Shown piece by piece: positions 8,279-15,840 of a DNA stretch of 47,475 nt. The first letter of the stretch is position 1, and every line of letters begins with the position of its first letter. Source of the DNA: Candidatus Bathyarchaeota archaeon (GTDB taxonomy: Archaea; Thermoproteota; Bathyarchaeia; Bathyarchaeales; Bathycorpusculaceae); NCBI GenBank assembly GCA_012515445.1, contig JAAYYI010000125.1, positions 1-47,475 on the forward strand. Direction: 5' to 3'. The translations under genes and the position numbers were made by a program. The notes below the pieces were generated by a model. That model searched no databases. It was not told where the DNA came from and saw nothing but the letters and a program-made list of their open reading frames with translations.

Positions 8279-9328
8279 CTAGGGAGTGTGGTTCTCTGTC
8301 TTGTAATTCTGCTCCGGCTGTGCAATAGTAATCTTCGTACCCGGCGCCACAGGACCAGTAACCCAAACGTTACCGCCGATAACCGAGTTGTCACCGACAA
8401 CCGTCTCCGCACCCAGCAGCGTTGCGCCCGAGTAGATAACCACGTTGTTGCCGATGGTTGGGTGACGTTTGCGGCCTTTAATGATGTTACCCTTCTCGTC
8501 CTTAGGGAAGCTAAGCGCGCCCAAAGTGACTCCCTGATATAGTTTAACGTTGTCGCCGATTTCCGCGGTTTCGCCGATGACGACACCTGTGCCGTGGTCT
8601 ATGAAGAAGTTTTTGCCGATTTTTGCGCCCGGATGAATGTCTATGCCTGTTAATGCATGCATGTGCTCGCTCATTATGCGGGGAATAAGCGGCACGCCTG
8701 CAACATAGAGCTCATGCGCCAAGCGGTAGGTGGTTATGGCGAGTATGCATGGGTAGCTGAGGATGACTTCGTCGGTGCTGACTGCTGCGGGGTCGCCCTC
8801 GTATGCTGCCTGAACGTCGCCGCTGAGAGTAGTTCTGATTTCTGGAAGCTTCTCTAGCAGTTCACGCACAACTATATGAGCACGTTTCTCGCAGATATCC
8901 TCGGGGCATTCGCTTATTTTTCTGCAGATGTACTTTAGGCTCTTAGCAGTTTCCTCGGTAAGCCTACTATAGATCGAGTTTAGTTTGCTGCCTAAATTGA
9001 ATCCTATGTTTGCTTTTGTAAGTTCAGAATCTCCCAAATATCCTGGGAATAGAACTGCGAATAGGTCTTCTAGGACGTCTATGACGACTTTTTTAGAGGG
9101 TAAGTCGCGGCCTTCAAGGTGGTTCATGCCGCCGTATTTCTCGTAGCTGACCAGCATGTCATCTACTAGCTGCGGTATTCCTTTTAGAACCCAGTCTTGC
9201 TCGACGTTGTGGTTGTTGCGCATAAGTGTGTCTAGCATGCGGTCTGGATTCCAGCAATCAATGTCCTTGTTTTTTTCTAGGCATTCTTTGCAGTTTTTTG
9301 GGCGAGACTGGTTTGCTTTAGTCGTCAT
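8279..9328 (-). CDS. cysE: Serine O-acetyltransferase
   Basis: The enzyme makes O-acetylserine for cysteine synthesis. It has 349 residues, with a long alpha-helical N-terminal part and a C-terminal left-handed beta-helix of hexapeptide repeats. [37 protein letters not shown] is the diagnostic block, split here only by reading: the catalytic His is in FIDHGTG and the CoA-binding repeats follow. The N-terminus has a Cys cluster ([15 protein letters not shown]). The length is closer to the plant/SrpH-like serine acetyltransferases than to the 270-residue E. coli enzyme. It lies 73 bases after cysK on the same strand and may be cotranscribed. A TATA-like CTTATATTA at about 9362-9371 could also serve it. 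The ATG has AAAGGGAC upstream. Confidence 0.9.
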   Translation of the reverse strand: MTTKANQSRPKNCKECLEKNKDIDCWNPDRMLDTLMRNNHNVEQDWVLKGIPQLVDDMLVSYEKYGGMNHLEGRDLPSKKVVIDVLEDLFAVLFPGYLGDSELTKANIGFNLGSKLNSIYSRLTEETAKSLKYICRKISECPEDICEKRAHIVVRELLEKLPEIRTTLSGDVQAAYEGDPAAVSTDEVILSYPCILAITTYRLAHELYVAGVPLIPRIMSEHMHALTGIDIHPGAKIGKNFFIDHGTGVVIGETAEIGDNVKLYQGVTLGALSFPKDEKGNIIKGRKRHPTIGNNVVIYSGATLLGAETVVGDNSVIGGNVWVTGPVAPGTKITIAQPEQNYKTENHTP

Positions 9329-9401
9329 GTCCGGGTCCCTTTCCCAAAGTATTGTTGGGGGGTAATATAAGAGAAGCGTAATAAAACAATTAAAAAGGAG
9401 T

Positions 9402-10346
9402 TTAGATTGTCGGCGGCGGTGTTGGCTCGGTAAACAGTACTGTGCTTAGGTAGCGTTCCCCAGTGTCAGGCAGTATAACAACGATCACTTTGCCCTTGTT
9501 CTCCGGTCGCTTGGCAACCTGTAGTGCTGCATAGGTTGCGGCGCCTGCAGAGATACCCACAAGCAAACCCTCCTGTTTCGCCAGTTCCCTTGCGGTTTTA
9601 AGCGCATCATCGTCTGTAACTTGAATGACTTCGTCAACTACACCCATTTGAAGAATATCCGGCTTGAATCCTGCACCGATACCCTGAATCTTGTGTGGAC
9701 CCTTCTTTCCACCGCTCAGTACCGGCGAAGCTGCGGGCTCAACTGCTACAGCTCTGAAAGAGGGCTTTTTGGATTTAATGTATGCTGAGACGCCGGTTAT
9801 TGTTCCGCCTGTTCCGACACCTGCAACGAGTATGTCAACTGTGCCGTCGGTGTCTTCCCAGATTTCCGGTCCGGTGGTTTCACGGTGGACTTTTGGGTTT
9901 GCGAGGTTTTTGAATTGCTGGGGCATGAAGCTGCCGGGGGTGGCTGCTATGAGTTGTTCAGCTTTTTTGATTGCGCCGCCCATGCCGTCTGGTCCGGGGG
10001 TGAGGACTAGTTGTGCGCCGTATGCTTTGAGTAGGTTGCGGCGCTCTACGCTCATGGTTTCTGGCATTGTTAGGATTAGTTTGTAGCCTTTTACGGCTAC
10101 TGCCATGGCTAGTCCTATGCCGGTGTTGCCTGATGTGGGTTCGATGAGTGTTGCTCCGGGTTTTAGGATGCCTTGTTTTTCGGCTTCTTCTATCATGGCT
10201 TTGCAGATGCGGTCTTTAACTGATCCGCCTGGGTTTTTGGATTCGAGTTTGCCTATGACTGTGGCGTTTGTGCCTTCAGTTAGTTTGTTTAAGCGTATTA
10301 GTGGTGTTTTTCCGATTGTTTCTAGTACATTGTTGTTTATTTTCAT
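9402..10346 (-). CDS. cysK: Cysteine synthase (O-acetylserine sulfhydrylase)
   Basis: This PLP fold-type II enzyme has 314 residues and makes cysteine from O-acetylserine and sulfide. [11 protein letters not shown] holds the PLP lysine, [12 protein letters not shown] is the substrate loop, [10 protein letters not shown] binds the PLP phosphate and KIQGIGAGF is the C-terminal family block. The ATG at 10346 starts directly at [16 protein letters not shown]; the longer frame to 10367 would add seven unrelated residues and run through the operator. The TATAAC of the palindrome at 10361-10374 is about 28 bases upstream, so the transcript may be nearly leaderless. cysE follows on the same strand, so acetylation and sulfhydrylation are coupled. 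Confidence 0.94.
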   Translation of the reverse strand: MKINNNVLETIGKTPLIRLNKLTEGTNATVIGKLESKNPGGSVKDRICKAMIEEAEKQGILKPGATLIEPTSGNTGIGLAMAVAVKGYKLILTMPETMSVERRNLLKAYGAQLVLTPGPDGMGGAIKKAEQLIAATPGSFMPQQFKNLANPKVHRETTGPEIWEDTDGTVDILVAGVGTGGTITGVSAYIKSKKPSFRAVAVEPAASPVLSGGKKGPHKIQGIGAGFKPDILQMGVVDEVIQVTDDDALKTARELAKQEGLLVGISAGAATYAALQVAKRPENKGKVIVVILPDTGERYLSTVLFTEPTPPPTI

Positions 10347-10360
10347 GTAAACCACTTTCC

Positions 10361-10374
10361 ATAACACCGTTATA
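10361..10374 (-). promoter_or_regulatory. Predicted Cys/Met operator overlapping the cysK TATA box
   Basis: On the minus strand it reads TATAACGGTGTTAT. It is exactly 15 bases before the cysK ATG, the same spacing as the copy before the XRE-CBS gene. This position would block TBP binding. Confidence 0.62.
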
Positions 10375-10466
10375 ATTAGTTGCTTAAAGCCTTATTGGTG
10401 CCCCAATAACAGAAAATCAAGAAGCACCAAACAACACATAAGGAAAACAAACTAAAAAATAATCGC

Positions 10467-11021
10467 TTAGAGAATCCTCAGCAAATCCGCCTTCGTAATA
10501 ATACCAATAACAACGCCTTTCTTAGAAACCAAAACAGCAGAATAATTCTGCAAAAGACTCGTAATCAACGACAAAGGCGCATCATCATTAATCTGAGGAA
10601 AAGCCTCCTCCATAATTCTCTCTGTGGGTTGCCTAGAAATCTCCTCCAAATCCTTGCCATCCAAAATAAGGCGAAGAATCGCTTTCTCCGACACACTGCC
10701 CACGGATTGTTTACCATCAAAGACAGGTATCTGGGAGTAACCGTGGTCCTTCATGATTTTTACTACTTCAGAGATAGGTTGGCTTCTCTGGACGCTTACT
10801 ACGTCGGTGTGTACTAGTTTTTCTGCTTGGACTTTTGATTTGAATTCTAGTCGTTCGAGGACGTCGAAGATTGTTTTTACTTTGGTGTAGGATGAGTCTA
10901 TGGTTCCGGCTTCTAGTTTGGCGATTAGGGATTGGCTTACGCCCGCGGCTTTGGCGAGTTCTGACTGTTTTAGGCCTAGTTGTCTTCTTCGTTTGCCTAT
11001 GTCCTCTAATGTGGGAAACAT
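10467..11021 (-). CDS. XRE-HTH / CBS-pair transcriptional regulator
   Basis: The protein has 184 residues in two parts. Residues 5-60 are an XRE helix-turn-helix (RRRQLGLKQSELAKAAGVSQ, then SLIAKLEAGTIDSSYTKV). Residues 65-184 are two CBS motifs (VVSVQRSQPISEVVKIMKDH and PLSLITSLLQNYSAVLVSKK). CBS pairs commonly bind adenosyl ligands such as SAM, AMP or ATP. The gene adjoins the cys/met genes, and its own promoter carries the same TAAC-N3-GTTA palindrome as cysK and metY. I infer that it represses these units, possibly with SAM as ligand. The ATG at 11021 is 15 bases after the palindrome. No experimental evidence for the ligand is visible. Confidence 0.88.
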   Translation of the reverse strand: MFPTLEDIGKRRRQLGLKQSELAKAAGVSQSLIAKLEAGTIDSSYTKVKTIFDVLERLEFKSKVQAEKLVHTDVVSVQRSQPISEVVKIMKDHGYSQIPVFDGKQSVGSVSEKAILRLILDGKDLEEISRQPTERIMEEAFPQINDDAPLSLITSLLQNYSAVLVSKKGVVIGIITKADLLRIL

Positions 11022-11036
11022 AACCCAAATGTTAGT

Positions 11037-11049
11037 TAACGCTGTTATA
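11037..11049 (-). promoter_or_regulatory. Predicted Cys/Met operator before the XRE-CBS gene
   Basis: On the minus strand it reads TATAACAGCGTTA, 15 bases before the ATG. It would allow autoregulation. A weaker relative, TAAGCGTGTTATA, is at 11134-11146 before the divergent HTH gene. Confidence 0.6.
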
Positions 11050-11163
11050 TATTCTTTTAGGAATAGACTGCGTTAAACCGCAAAAAGACAAAAACGCAAA
11101 AAACAGCTGCAGATTCAAAACGACTTATAAGTATAAGCGTGTTATAGTGGAAACGATGTACCA

Positions 11164-11523
11164 ATGGATCCACAATGCGAAATAATCGGCAAATACGTCC
11201 TACCTATATTCCGTTCAATGCTAGCAAAAGAACTCGTACAGAACTACAAACTCTCACAAACCGAAGCAGCCAAAAAACTCGGAACCACCCAAGCAGCAGT
11301 CAGCCAGTACCTTAGCTCAAAACGCGCCTACAAAGGCTATAAACATGTAGAGCAGTATCTCCCAAAAATCCAGGCGATGGCGTCAGAGACCGCCCGAAAG
11401 TTAGCCAATAAAGAGATCGAAGCAGACGAAATAACACCTGACTTCTGCAGCCTTTGCGTTACCTTCTGCGTTAGGAAGGAACATGAAGTGCCTGAATCCG
11501 AGAAACCGGATTATTACATTTAG
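11164..11523 (+). CDS. COG2522-type HTH regulator with C-terminal Cys cluster
   Basis: This is an archaeal transcription regulator of 119 residues. Residues 20-60 form a helix-turn-helix (LVQNYKLSQTEAAKKLGTTQ, then AAVSQYLSSKRA). The C-terminus has FCSLCVTFC, a CxxCxxxC cluster, with one more Cys at position 5. Such a cluster could bind an Fe-S centre or zinc; which one cannot be read from the sequence. The gene is divergent from the XRE-CBS gene across 142 bases. Its promoter region contains TTATA at 11142-11146 and a degenerate version of the Cys/Met palindrome. A role in sulfur or redox control is plausible from context only. Confidence 0.8.
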   Translation: MDPQCEIIGKYVLPIFRSMLAKELVQNYKLSQTEAAKKLGTTQAAVSQYLSSKRAYKGYKHVEQYLPKIQAMASETARKLANKEIEADEITPDFCSLCVTFCVRKEHEVPESEKPDYYI

Positions 11524-11559
11524 CGCCTTTCATTTTTCGCTGGCTTAAGCGTGCTTTGG

Positions 11560-12123
11560 TTAAGTTGGTTTATTGGATGCTAGCTGACTGATTTCTAGAT
11601 AAATTTCATTCCAGCTGTAAACCCGCTTAGTAAGATTCTTCACGTTTAAGGATTGGTTATATGGGTGATCGTAAACCAGCACTGTTTTAACTCTAGATGA
11701 CCACTCAAGCGCTTCCTCAAGTGAATCCTCAACGATCACATCTAACCCTTCAATGTTAGCCTGATACTTTTTACCCATCTCAAGCAGATGCAGTTCATCG
11801 TATGGTACGCCATTGTCTTTTAGCCATGTCTGCGTCAGTTCCCTTAGAGGCGCATATCTGCCTGTTAAGAGGTAGATGCTGTGGCCTTCTCTGCTTAGCC
11901 GCTCAAGGGTTTCTTTAGCCTCAGGATAAATCGGCAGGTCCTTGTACAGGATGTCGGTTATAAGCCGAGCTTCCTCGGCGCGGGTTATTCCTAAAACGAC
12001 GCTTAAGCTGAAGCTAGTAATGTCTTTTTCCGTGAGTGTTAAGCCGTATGCTTGTTTGATTGTTTGAAGTAGTACGTCGGTAAAGTTGGCGATTACGCCA
12101 TCGATGTCAAAGCCCAGTTTCAT
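11560..12123 (-). CDS. HAD-family 5'(3')-nucleotidase-like phosphatase
   Basis: This is a soluble HAD hydrolase of 187 residues. GFDIDGVIANF is motif I with both catalytic Asp residues. YLLTGRYAP is motif II with Thr, the Lys of motif III lies in MGKKYQ, and VIVEDSLEEALEW is motif IV. The layout matches the NT5C/YorS group of deoxyribonucleotidase-like enzymes, so dephosphorylation of a nucleotide or a small phosphate ester is likely, but the substrate is unknown. I chose the ATG at 12123 because the protein then opens with MKLGFDIDG; a TTG at 12153 is the longer option. It stands alone on its strand. Confidence 0.8.
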   Translation of the reverse strand: MKLGFDIDGVIANFTDVLLQTIKQAYGLTLTEKDITSFSLSVVLGITRAEEARLITDILYKDLPIYPEAKETLERLSREGHSIYLLTGRYAPLRELTQTWLKDNGVPYDELHLLEMGKKYQANIEGLDVIVEDSLEEALEWSSRVKTVLVYDHPYNQSLNVKNLTKRVYSWNEIYLEISQLASNKPT

Positions 12124-12230
12124 CCAGAGGTTGCTTCCTGTCTTATCTATCAAGTTATACCATCTACAACGCTTATCGGTAAAAGTGTTCCTAAAGGAAC
12201 CAACACTTTAGCGAGATAAACCAGCCTACT

Positions 12231-12256
12231 CCTACCTCTCAGTGACCTCCCCCTCC
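12231..12256 (-). repeat. G-rich dispersed repeat, copy in leader region
   Basis: On the minus strand it reads AAGGGAGGGGGAGGTCACT, then GAGAGGTAGG. It matches 31438-31470 (+) apart from two 2-base gaps. The role is unknown; the core resembles a ribosome-binding sequence, but no start codon follows. Confidence 0.55.
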
Positions 12257-12326
12257 CTTCCTGAAGCAGCTTGTATATGTGGATAGACGCTGATGCCTTG
12301 ACTATATTCCAACTATTAGCTTCGGG

Positions 12327-12345
12327 TTAGTCAAGAAAGCTTGAC
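12327..12345 (+). promoter_or_regulatory. TTAGTCAAG palindromic element upstream of a beta-helix gene
   Basis: TTAGTCAAG (12327-12335) overlaps the inverted repeat GTCAAG-AAAG-CTTGAC (12330-12345). The 12-mer TTAGTCAAGAAA recurs upstream of the other beta-helix surface gene at 28894-28905. The start codon is 52 bases downstream. Confidence 0.45.
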
Positions 12346-12396
12346 GAAAACACCTATAATCCATCAACTAATAACACCAAAAAAGGAATGGCACTT

Positions 12397-13344
12397 ATGG
12401 TGAGTAAACGAATAAAATTAACGTTTATTCTAATATTGCTTTCAGCATTAACTATAATAGCTATTCCAGCGAAGTCACAGACAACTGGCAATATAATAAT
12501 CGGCTCTGATGGCTCTGTTACAGGAACAACAGCCATTACTCAAAACAGCAGCACCTATACTTTAACCGAAAACACTACTGGAAAAATTACAGTCGAGAAA
12601 AGCAACATTGTTATCGATGGAGCAGGATACGCCATCAATGGGGCAGGAATAGACTTTCCCACATCGTCTGCTCGAGAAGAACTAATTTATAATGTCACAA
12701 TCCGCAACCTGATAATCAGCACTGGAAGAATATTCGCAAACGGCGGCGGATATCACACATTCTATAACAATTACATATATGGACTCGAGCTATGGGGGAC
12801 GGAGTACAACAACATCACCCATTGCACCATAGCAAGTATTAATCTGAATTACGGAGGAAGTCATAGCACCATAACTGAAAATAACATAATAAACGGTTTA
12901 ACAGCTTTCTTGGCTTCTAACGTAACAGTAGATAGAAACTATTGGAGATTTTATCTAACAAGATATCCCAATGCAACGGAAATAGGAAATACAGGAATAG
13001 GCAACCAACCCTATGTGTTAGAATCAAGCACGCCTGTTATCAGTCCGGATTATCATCCGCTGATGAAGCCCATATCAATTCCGTTGACAGGTTCAATTAC
13101 TGAATTTCCAACATCAACGCCTGCTCCGACAGACAATCCCAGTTCAATAGGGACACCTACTCCCGCAAGAACGCCCAGTCCAACATCTGCGGCTTCAGCT
13201 ACTTCAAGCCCCATAGAGACGCCAAGCTCAACACCATATACAATAGAGTCTCCGTTCCCGCCATTAGTAGCGGTCTTAGCGGTAATTATTGCATTAACAG
13301 CCGCTGTGTTGATAGCAAGAAAACGAAAAATACAGAGAAAATGA
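12397..13344 (+). CDS. Anchored surface protein with right-handed beta-helix
   Basis: This protein of 315 residues probably sits on the cell surface. An N-terminal signal segment (LTFILILLSALTIIAIPA) is followed by a beta-helix-like region with repeated short strands and Asn turns (NIVIDGAGYAINGAG, NVTIRNLIIS), as in NosD/pectate-lyase-fold proteins. Residues about 235-280 are a Thr/Ser/Pro-rich stalk (TPAPTDNPSS, TPARTPSPT), and the end is a membrane helix with a basic tail (IARKRKIQRK). Many NxT/S sites suggest N-glycosylation. Start: ATG 12397 has AAGGA nine bases upstream; ATG 12388 is too close to it. A larger relative lies at 28951-30717. Ligand and partner are unknown. Confidence 0.85.
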   Translation: MVSKRIKLTFILILLSALTIIAIPAKSQTTGNIIIGSDGSVTGTTAITQNSSTYTLTENTTGKITVEKSNIVIDGAGYAINGAGIDFPTSSAREELIYNVTIRNLIISTGRIFANGGGYHTFYNNYIYGLELWGTEYNNITHCTIASINLNYGGSHSTITENNIINGLTAFLASNVTVDRNYWRFYLTRYPNATEIGNTGIGNQPYVLESSTPVISPDYHPLMKPISIPLTGSITEFPTSTPAPTDNPSSIGTPTPARTPSPTSAASATSSPIETPSSTPYTIESPFPPLVAVLAVIIALTAAVLIARKRKIQRK

Positions 13345-13448
13345 AGCACACCCTTTCACAGCCACTAGCTTAATTTTCCATCTGTAGCGTTGACAACATA
13401 ATTTTTTTAAAATAACTGAAGTAAATTAAAAAAAAGATACGAGTTGCC

Positions 13449-13892
13449 CTATAGCAGGCGGAAGTTCTCTTTAACCGTAGTCAACACAACATGCGTGTTG
13501 GTACGCTCAATGTAGGGTAAAGCAAGCATCTTCTTCGTAAACGCGCCAAGGTCTTCACGGTTCTTGAATTTAGCGATTATAACAGCGTCAGTTAAGCCAG
13601 TTACGTCATAGACGCCGCAAACGTTTGGAATCTTTGCGATCTCGTTTTCTGTCTCGACTAGGCGGCCTTTGGAAACGGTGATTTCGGTAACTACAGTCAG
13701 CTGGTAGCCTAGTTTCTCGTGGTCGAGTATAACTGAGTAGCCTTTGATTAGGCCATCTTCCTCCATCTTTTTTATTCTGGACAGAACTGTACCGACTGAT
13801 ACGCCGACGTTTTTGGCGATTTGGCGGCTTGAGAATCTAGCGTCCTCTAGGAGACCTTGGAGAATCTTTACATCGGTGTCGTTTAATTCCAT
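13449..13892 (-). CDS. Lrp/AsnC-family transcriptional regulator
   Basis: The protein has 147 residues. The N-terminal winged HTH is MELNDTDVKILQGLLEDARF followed by SSRQIAKNVGVSVGTVLSRI. The C-terminal RAM/ACT-like effector domain has TEITVSKGRLVETENEI and VYDVTGLTDAVIIAKF, the usual dimerisation and ligand fold. Members sense amino acids and form octamers. The ATG at 13892 gives the standard N-terminus and has AGGAAA upstream; a TTG at 13919 would add a non-conserved tail. It is divergent from guaA across 209 bases, but control of guaA is only a possibility. The ligand is not predictable from sequence. Confidence 0.92.
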   Translation of the reverse strand: MELNDTDVKILQGLLEDARFSSRQIAKNVGVSVGTVLSRIKKMEEDGLIKGYSVILDHEKLGYQLTVVTEITVSKGRLVETENEIAKIPNVCGVYDVTGLTDAVIIAKFKNREDLGAFTKKMLALPYIERTNTHVVLTTVKENFRLL

Positions 13893-14101
13893 GCTAATGT
13901 TTCCTGCACGTTCTTTCAATATATGCCTGTTTTATAAAACATGCTTCTCATAATCACTCGGGTTAGTTTATAAAAGTTTAGTTTTTTCACGCGAACTCAA
14001 CACAGGTTTTTAGAACAACAATACATATGCGTATTGGTTTTCTGCCAAAAAAAGAGAGCAATCTTAAATTAACCCCAAAACGCCATAGTCCCTGAGCCAA
14101 C

Positions 14102-15652
14102 ATGCCAGCCAAATACGACACCATACTAGTCTTAGACTTCGGCGGACAATACTGCCACTTGATCGGAAGACGAATCAGAGAACACGGTGTCTACTCAGAA
14201 ATCGTGCCACATGACATTTCACCAGAAGAAGTCAAAGCGCTAAATGGGAAATTCAACGTTAAAGGTCTAATCTTCTCAGGTGGACCATCAAGCGTATACG
14301 AGCCAAACGCACCCAAACTCCACCCACGCATCCTAGAAGTCAACCTGCCCATACTCGGATTATGCTACGGCCACCAGCTCCTCGCCCAAATAGTCAACGG
14401 CAAAGTTGAACCAGCCACATGCAAAGAATATGGCATCGCTCAAGTAGCCATCGACAAACCAGTCGGTATATTAGAAGGCTTAAGCGAGAAAGAGCAGGTC
14501 TGGATGAGCCACGGCGACACTGTCATGGCTCCGCCGCCGGAATTCGAAGCGCTCGCACACACAGATAACTGCCCAGTAGCAGCCTTCCGGCATAAGTCTA
14601 AACCAATCTACGGCTTGCAATGGCACCCCGAAGTCATCCACACCGAACACGGCATGCGGATGCTGCAGAACTTTATTTTCCAAGTTTGTAAAGCTCAAGC
14701 TAACTGGCAGATGGAAGACCTGATTGGCAAAATGGTGAAGGAACTCCAAACGGAAACATCTGGCGCCCGAGCCATCATTGGATTAAGCGGCGGCATAGAT
14801 TCAAGCGTCGCCACAGCACTCGCAGCAAAAGCATTAGGCGAAAAATTAACCGCGGTATACGTTGACCACGGATTTATGCGTGAAGGCGAAACAGAATCAA
14901 TCCGTGAAACCTTCGAAAAATTCGACATAAACTTCATCGTCGCAGACGCCCACGAACGCTTCTACTCCAAACTATACGGCGTAACAGAACCCGAAACTAA
15001 ACGTAAGATCATGGGTGAAGAATTCATCCGTGTATTCGAGGAAATCGCAGCACAATCAGGCGCCGAGTACCTGATACAGGGAACAATCTATCCCGACCGC
15101 ATCGAATCTGGAGCAAGCAAGAATAGCGATAAAATCAAGAGCCACCACAACGTCGCAGGCTTACCAGAGAAGATAAAATTCAAAAAAATCCTTGAACCAC
15201 TCCGAGACCTATACAAGGATGAAGTACGTAAAGTAGCACGCATGCTTGAACTACCAAAGGAACTAGTTAACAGACAACCTTTCCCGGGACCTGGCTTGGC
15301 AGTACGCATCATCGGACCACTCACCGAAGAGAAAATCAGAATCGCCAAGCAGTCAGACAAGATCATCCGTGAAGAGATCAGTAAATGCGACTTCGCTGAC
15401 GGCTTATGGCAGTACTTCTCGGTGGTTACCGACACTAAAGCTACGGGCGTCAAAGGAGATGCAAGAGCATACGGCTACGTTGTTGCGGTACGTGCTATGG
15501 AAAGCAGGGAGGCAATGACCGCCAGCTTTGCCAAGATACCTTACCCTGTGCTTGAGCATATTTCAACAAGGATAACTAACGAGGTTCCGCAGGTTACCAG
15601 AGTAGTGTATGATATTACTCATAAACCGCCAGCAACTATCGAATGGGAATAA
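14102..15652 (+). CDS. guaA: GMP synthase (glutamine-hydrolysing), fused form
   Basis: This is the last step of GMP synthesis, amination of XMP with ATP and glutamine. It is one chain of 516 residues. The N-terminal class I glutamine amidotransferase carries the nucleophile in LGLCYGHQ and the His/Glu pair in QWHPEVIHTEHG. The ATP-pyrophosphatase domain has the P-loop GLSGGIDSSVA at about residue 225, and the C-terminal dimerisation domain has RQPFPGPGLAVR and ends THKPPATIEWE. Many euryarchaea split this enzyme into two genes, so the fused bacterial-like form is worth noting. It stands alone; the downstream sequence is T-rich (TTGTTTTTTAAAAG). Confidence 0.97.
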   Translation: MPAKYDTILVLDFGGQYCHLIGRRIREHGVYSEIVPHDISPEEVKALNGKFNVKGLIFSGGPSSVYEPNAPKLHPRILEVNLPILGLCYGHQLLAQIVNGKVEPATCKEYGIAQVAIDKPVGILEGLSEKEQVWMSHGDTVMAPPPEFEALAHTDNCPVAAFRHKSKPIYGLQWHPEVIHTEHGMRMLQNFIFQVCKAQANWQMEDLIGKMVKELQTETSGARAIIGLSGGIDSSVATALAAKALGEKLTAVYVDHGFMREGETESIRETFEKFDINFIVADAHERFYSKLYGVTEPETKRKIMGEEFIRVFEEIAAQSGAEYLIQGTIYPDRIESGASKNSDKIKSHHNVAGLPEKIKFKKILEPLRDLYKDEVRKVARMLELPKELVNRQPFPGPGLAVRIIGPLTEEKIRIAKQSDKIIREEISKCDFADGLWQYFSVVTDTKATGVKGDARAYGYVVAVRAMESREAMTASFAKIPYPVLEHISTRITNEVPQVTRVVYDITHKPPATIEWE

Positions 15653-15840
15653 ACCCATTTCCTTTTCACTCTAGAGATCAATTGTTTTTTAAAAGCTTAG
15701 TATAGAGGCATCCGTGATAAGGCGTTTCAGTTAAATCTGCACTCTGTGAAACAAGCATAAAACAACTAGAACGGTAGAATAGAAAAGTAAATTTTGAAAC
15801 AAAAGAAAGGGAAGAGACTATTGGTCTCTTATTGTCTTTT
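15653..15840. terminator. 3' region with hairpin after the first PQQ-propeller gene
   Basis: AAGAGAC (15812-15818), a five-base loop and GTCTCTT (15824-15830) form a perfect 7-bp hairpin. It lies ten bases beyond the stop of the minus-strand gene at 15841 and is followed by CCCTTTCTTTTG on that strand. The other PQQ-propeller gene has an equivalent hairpin with the same arms at 37398-37417. Confidence 0.55.
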
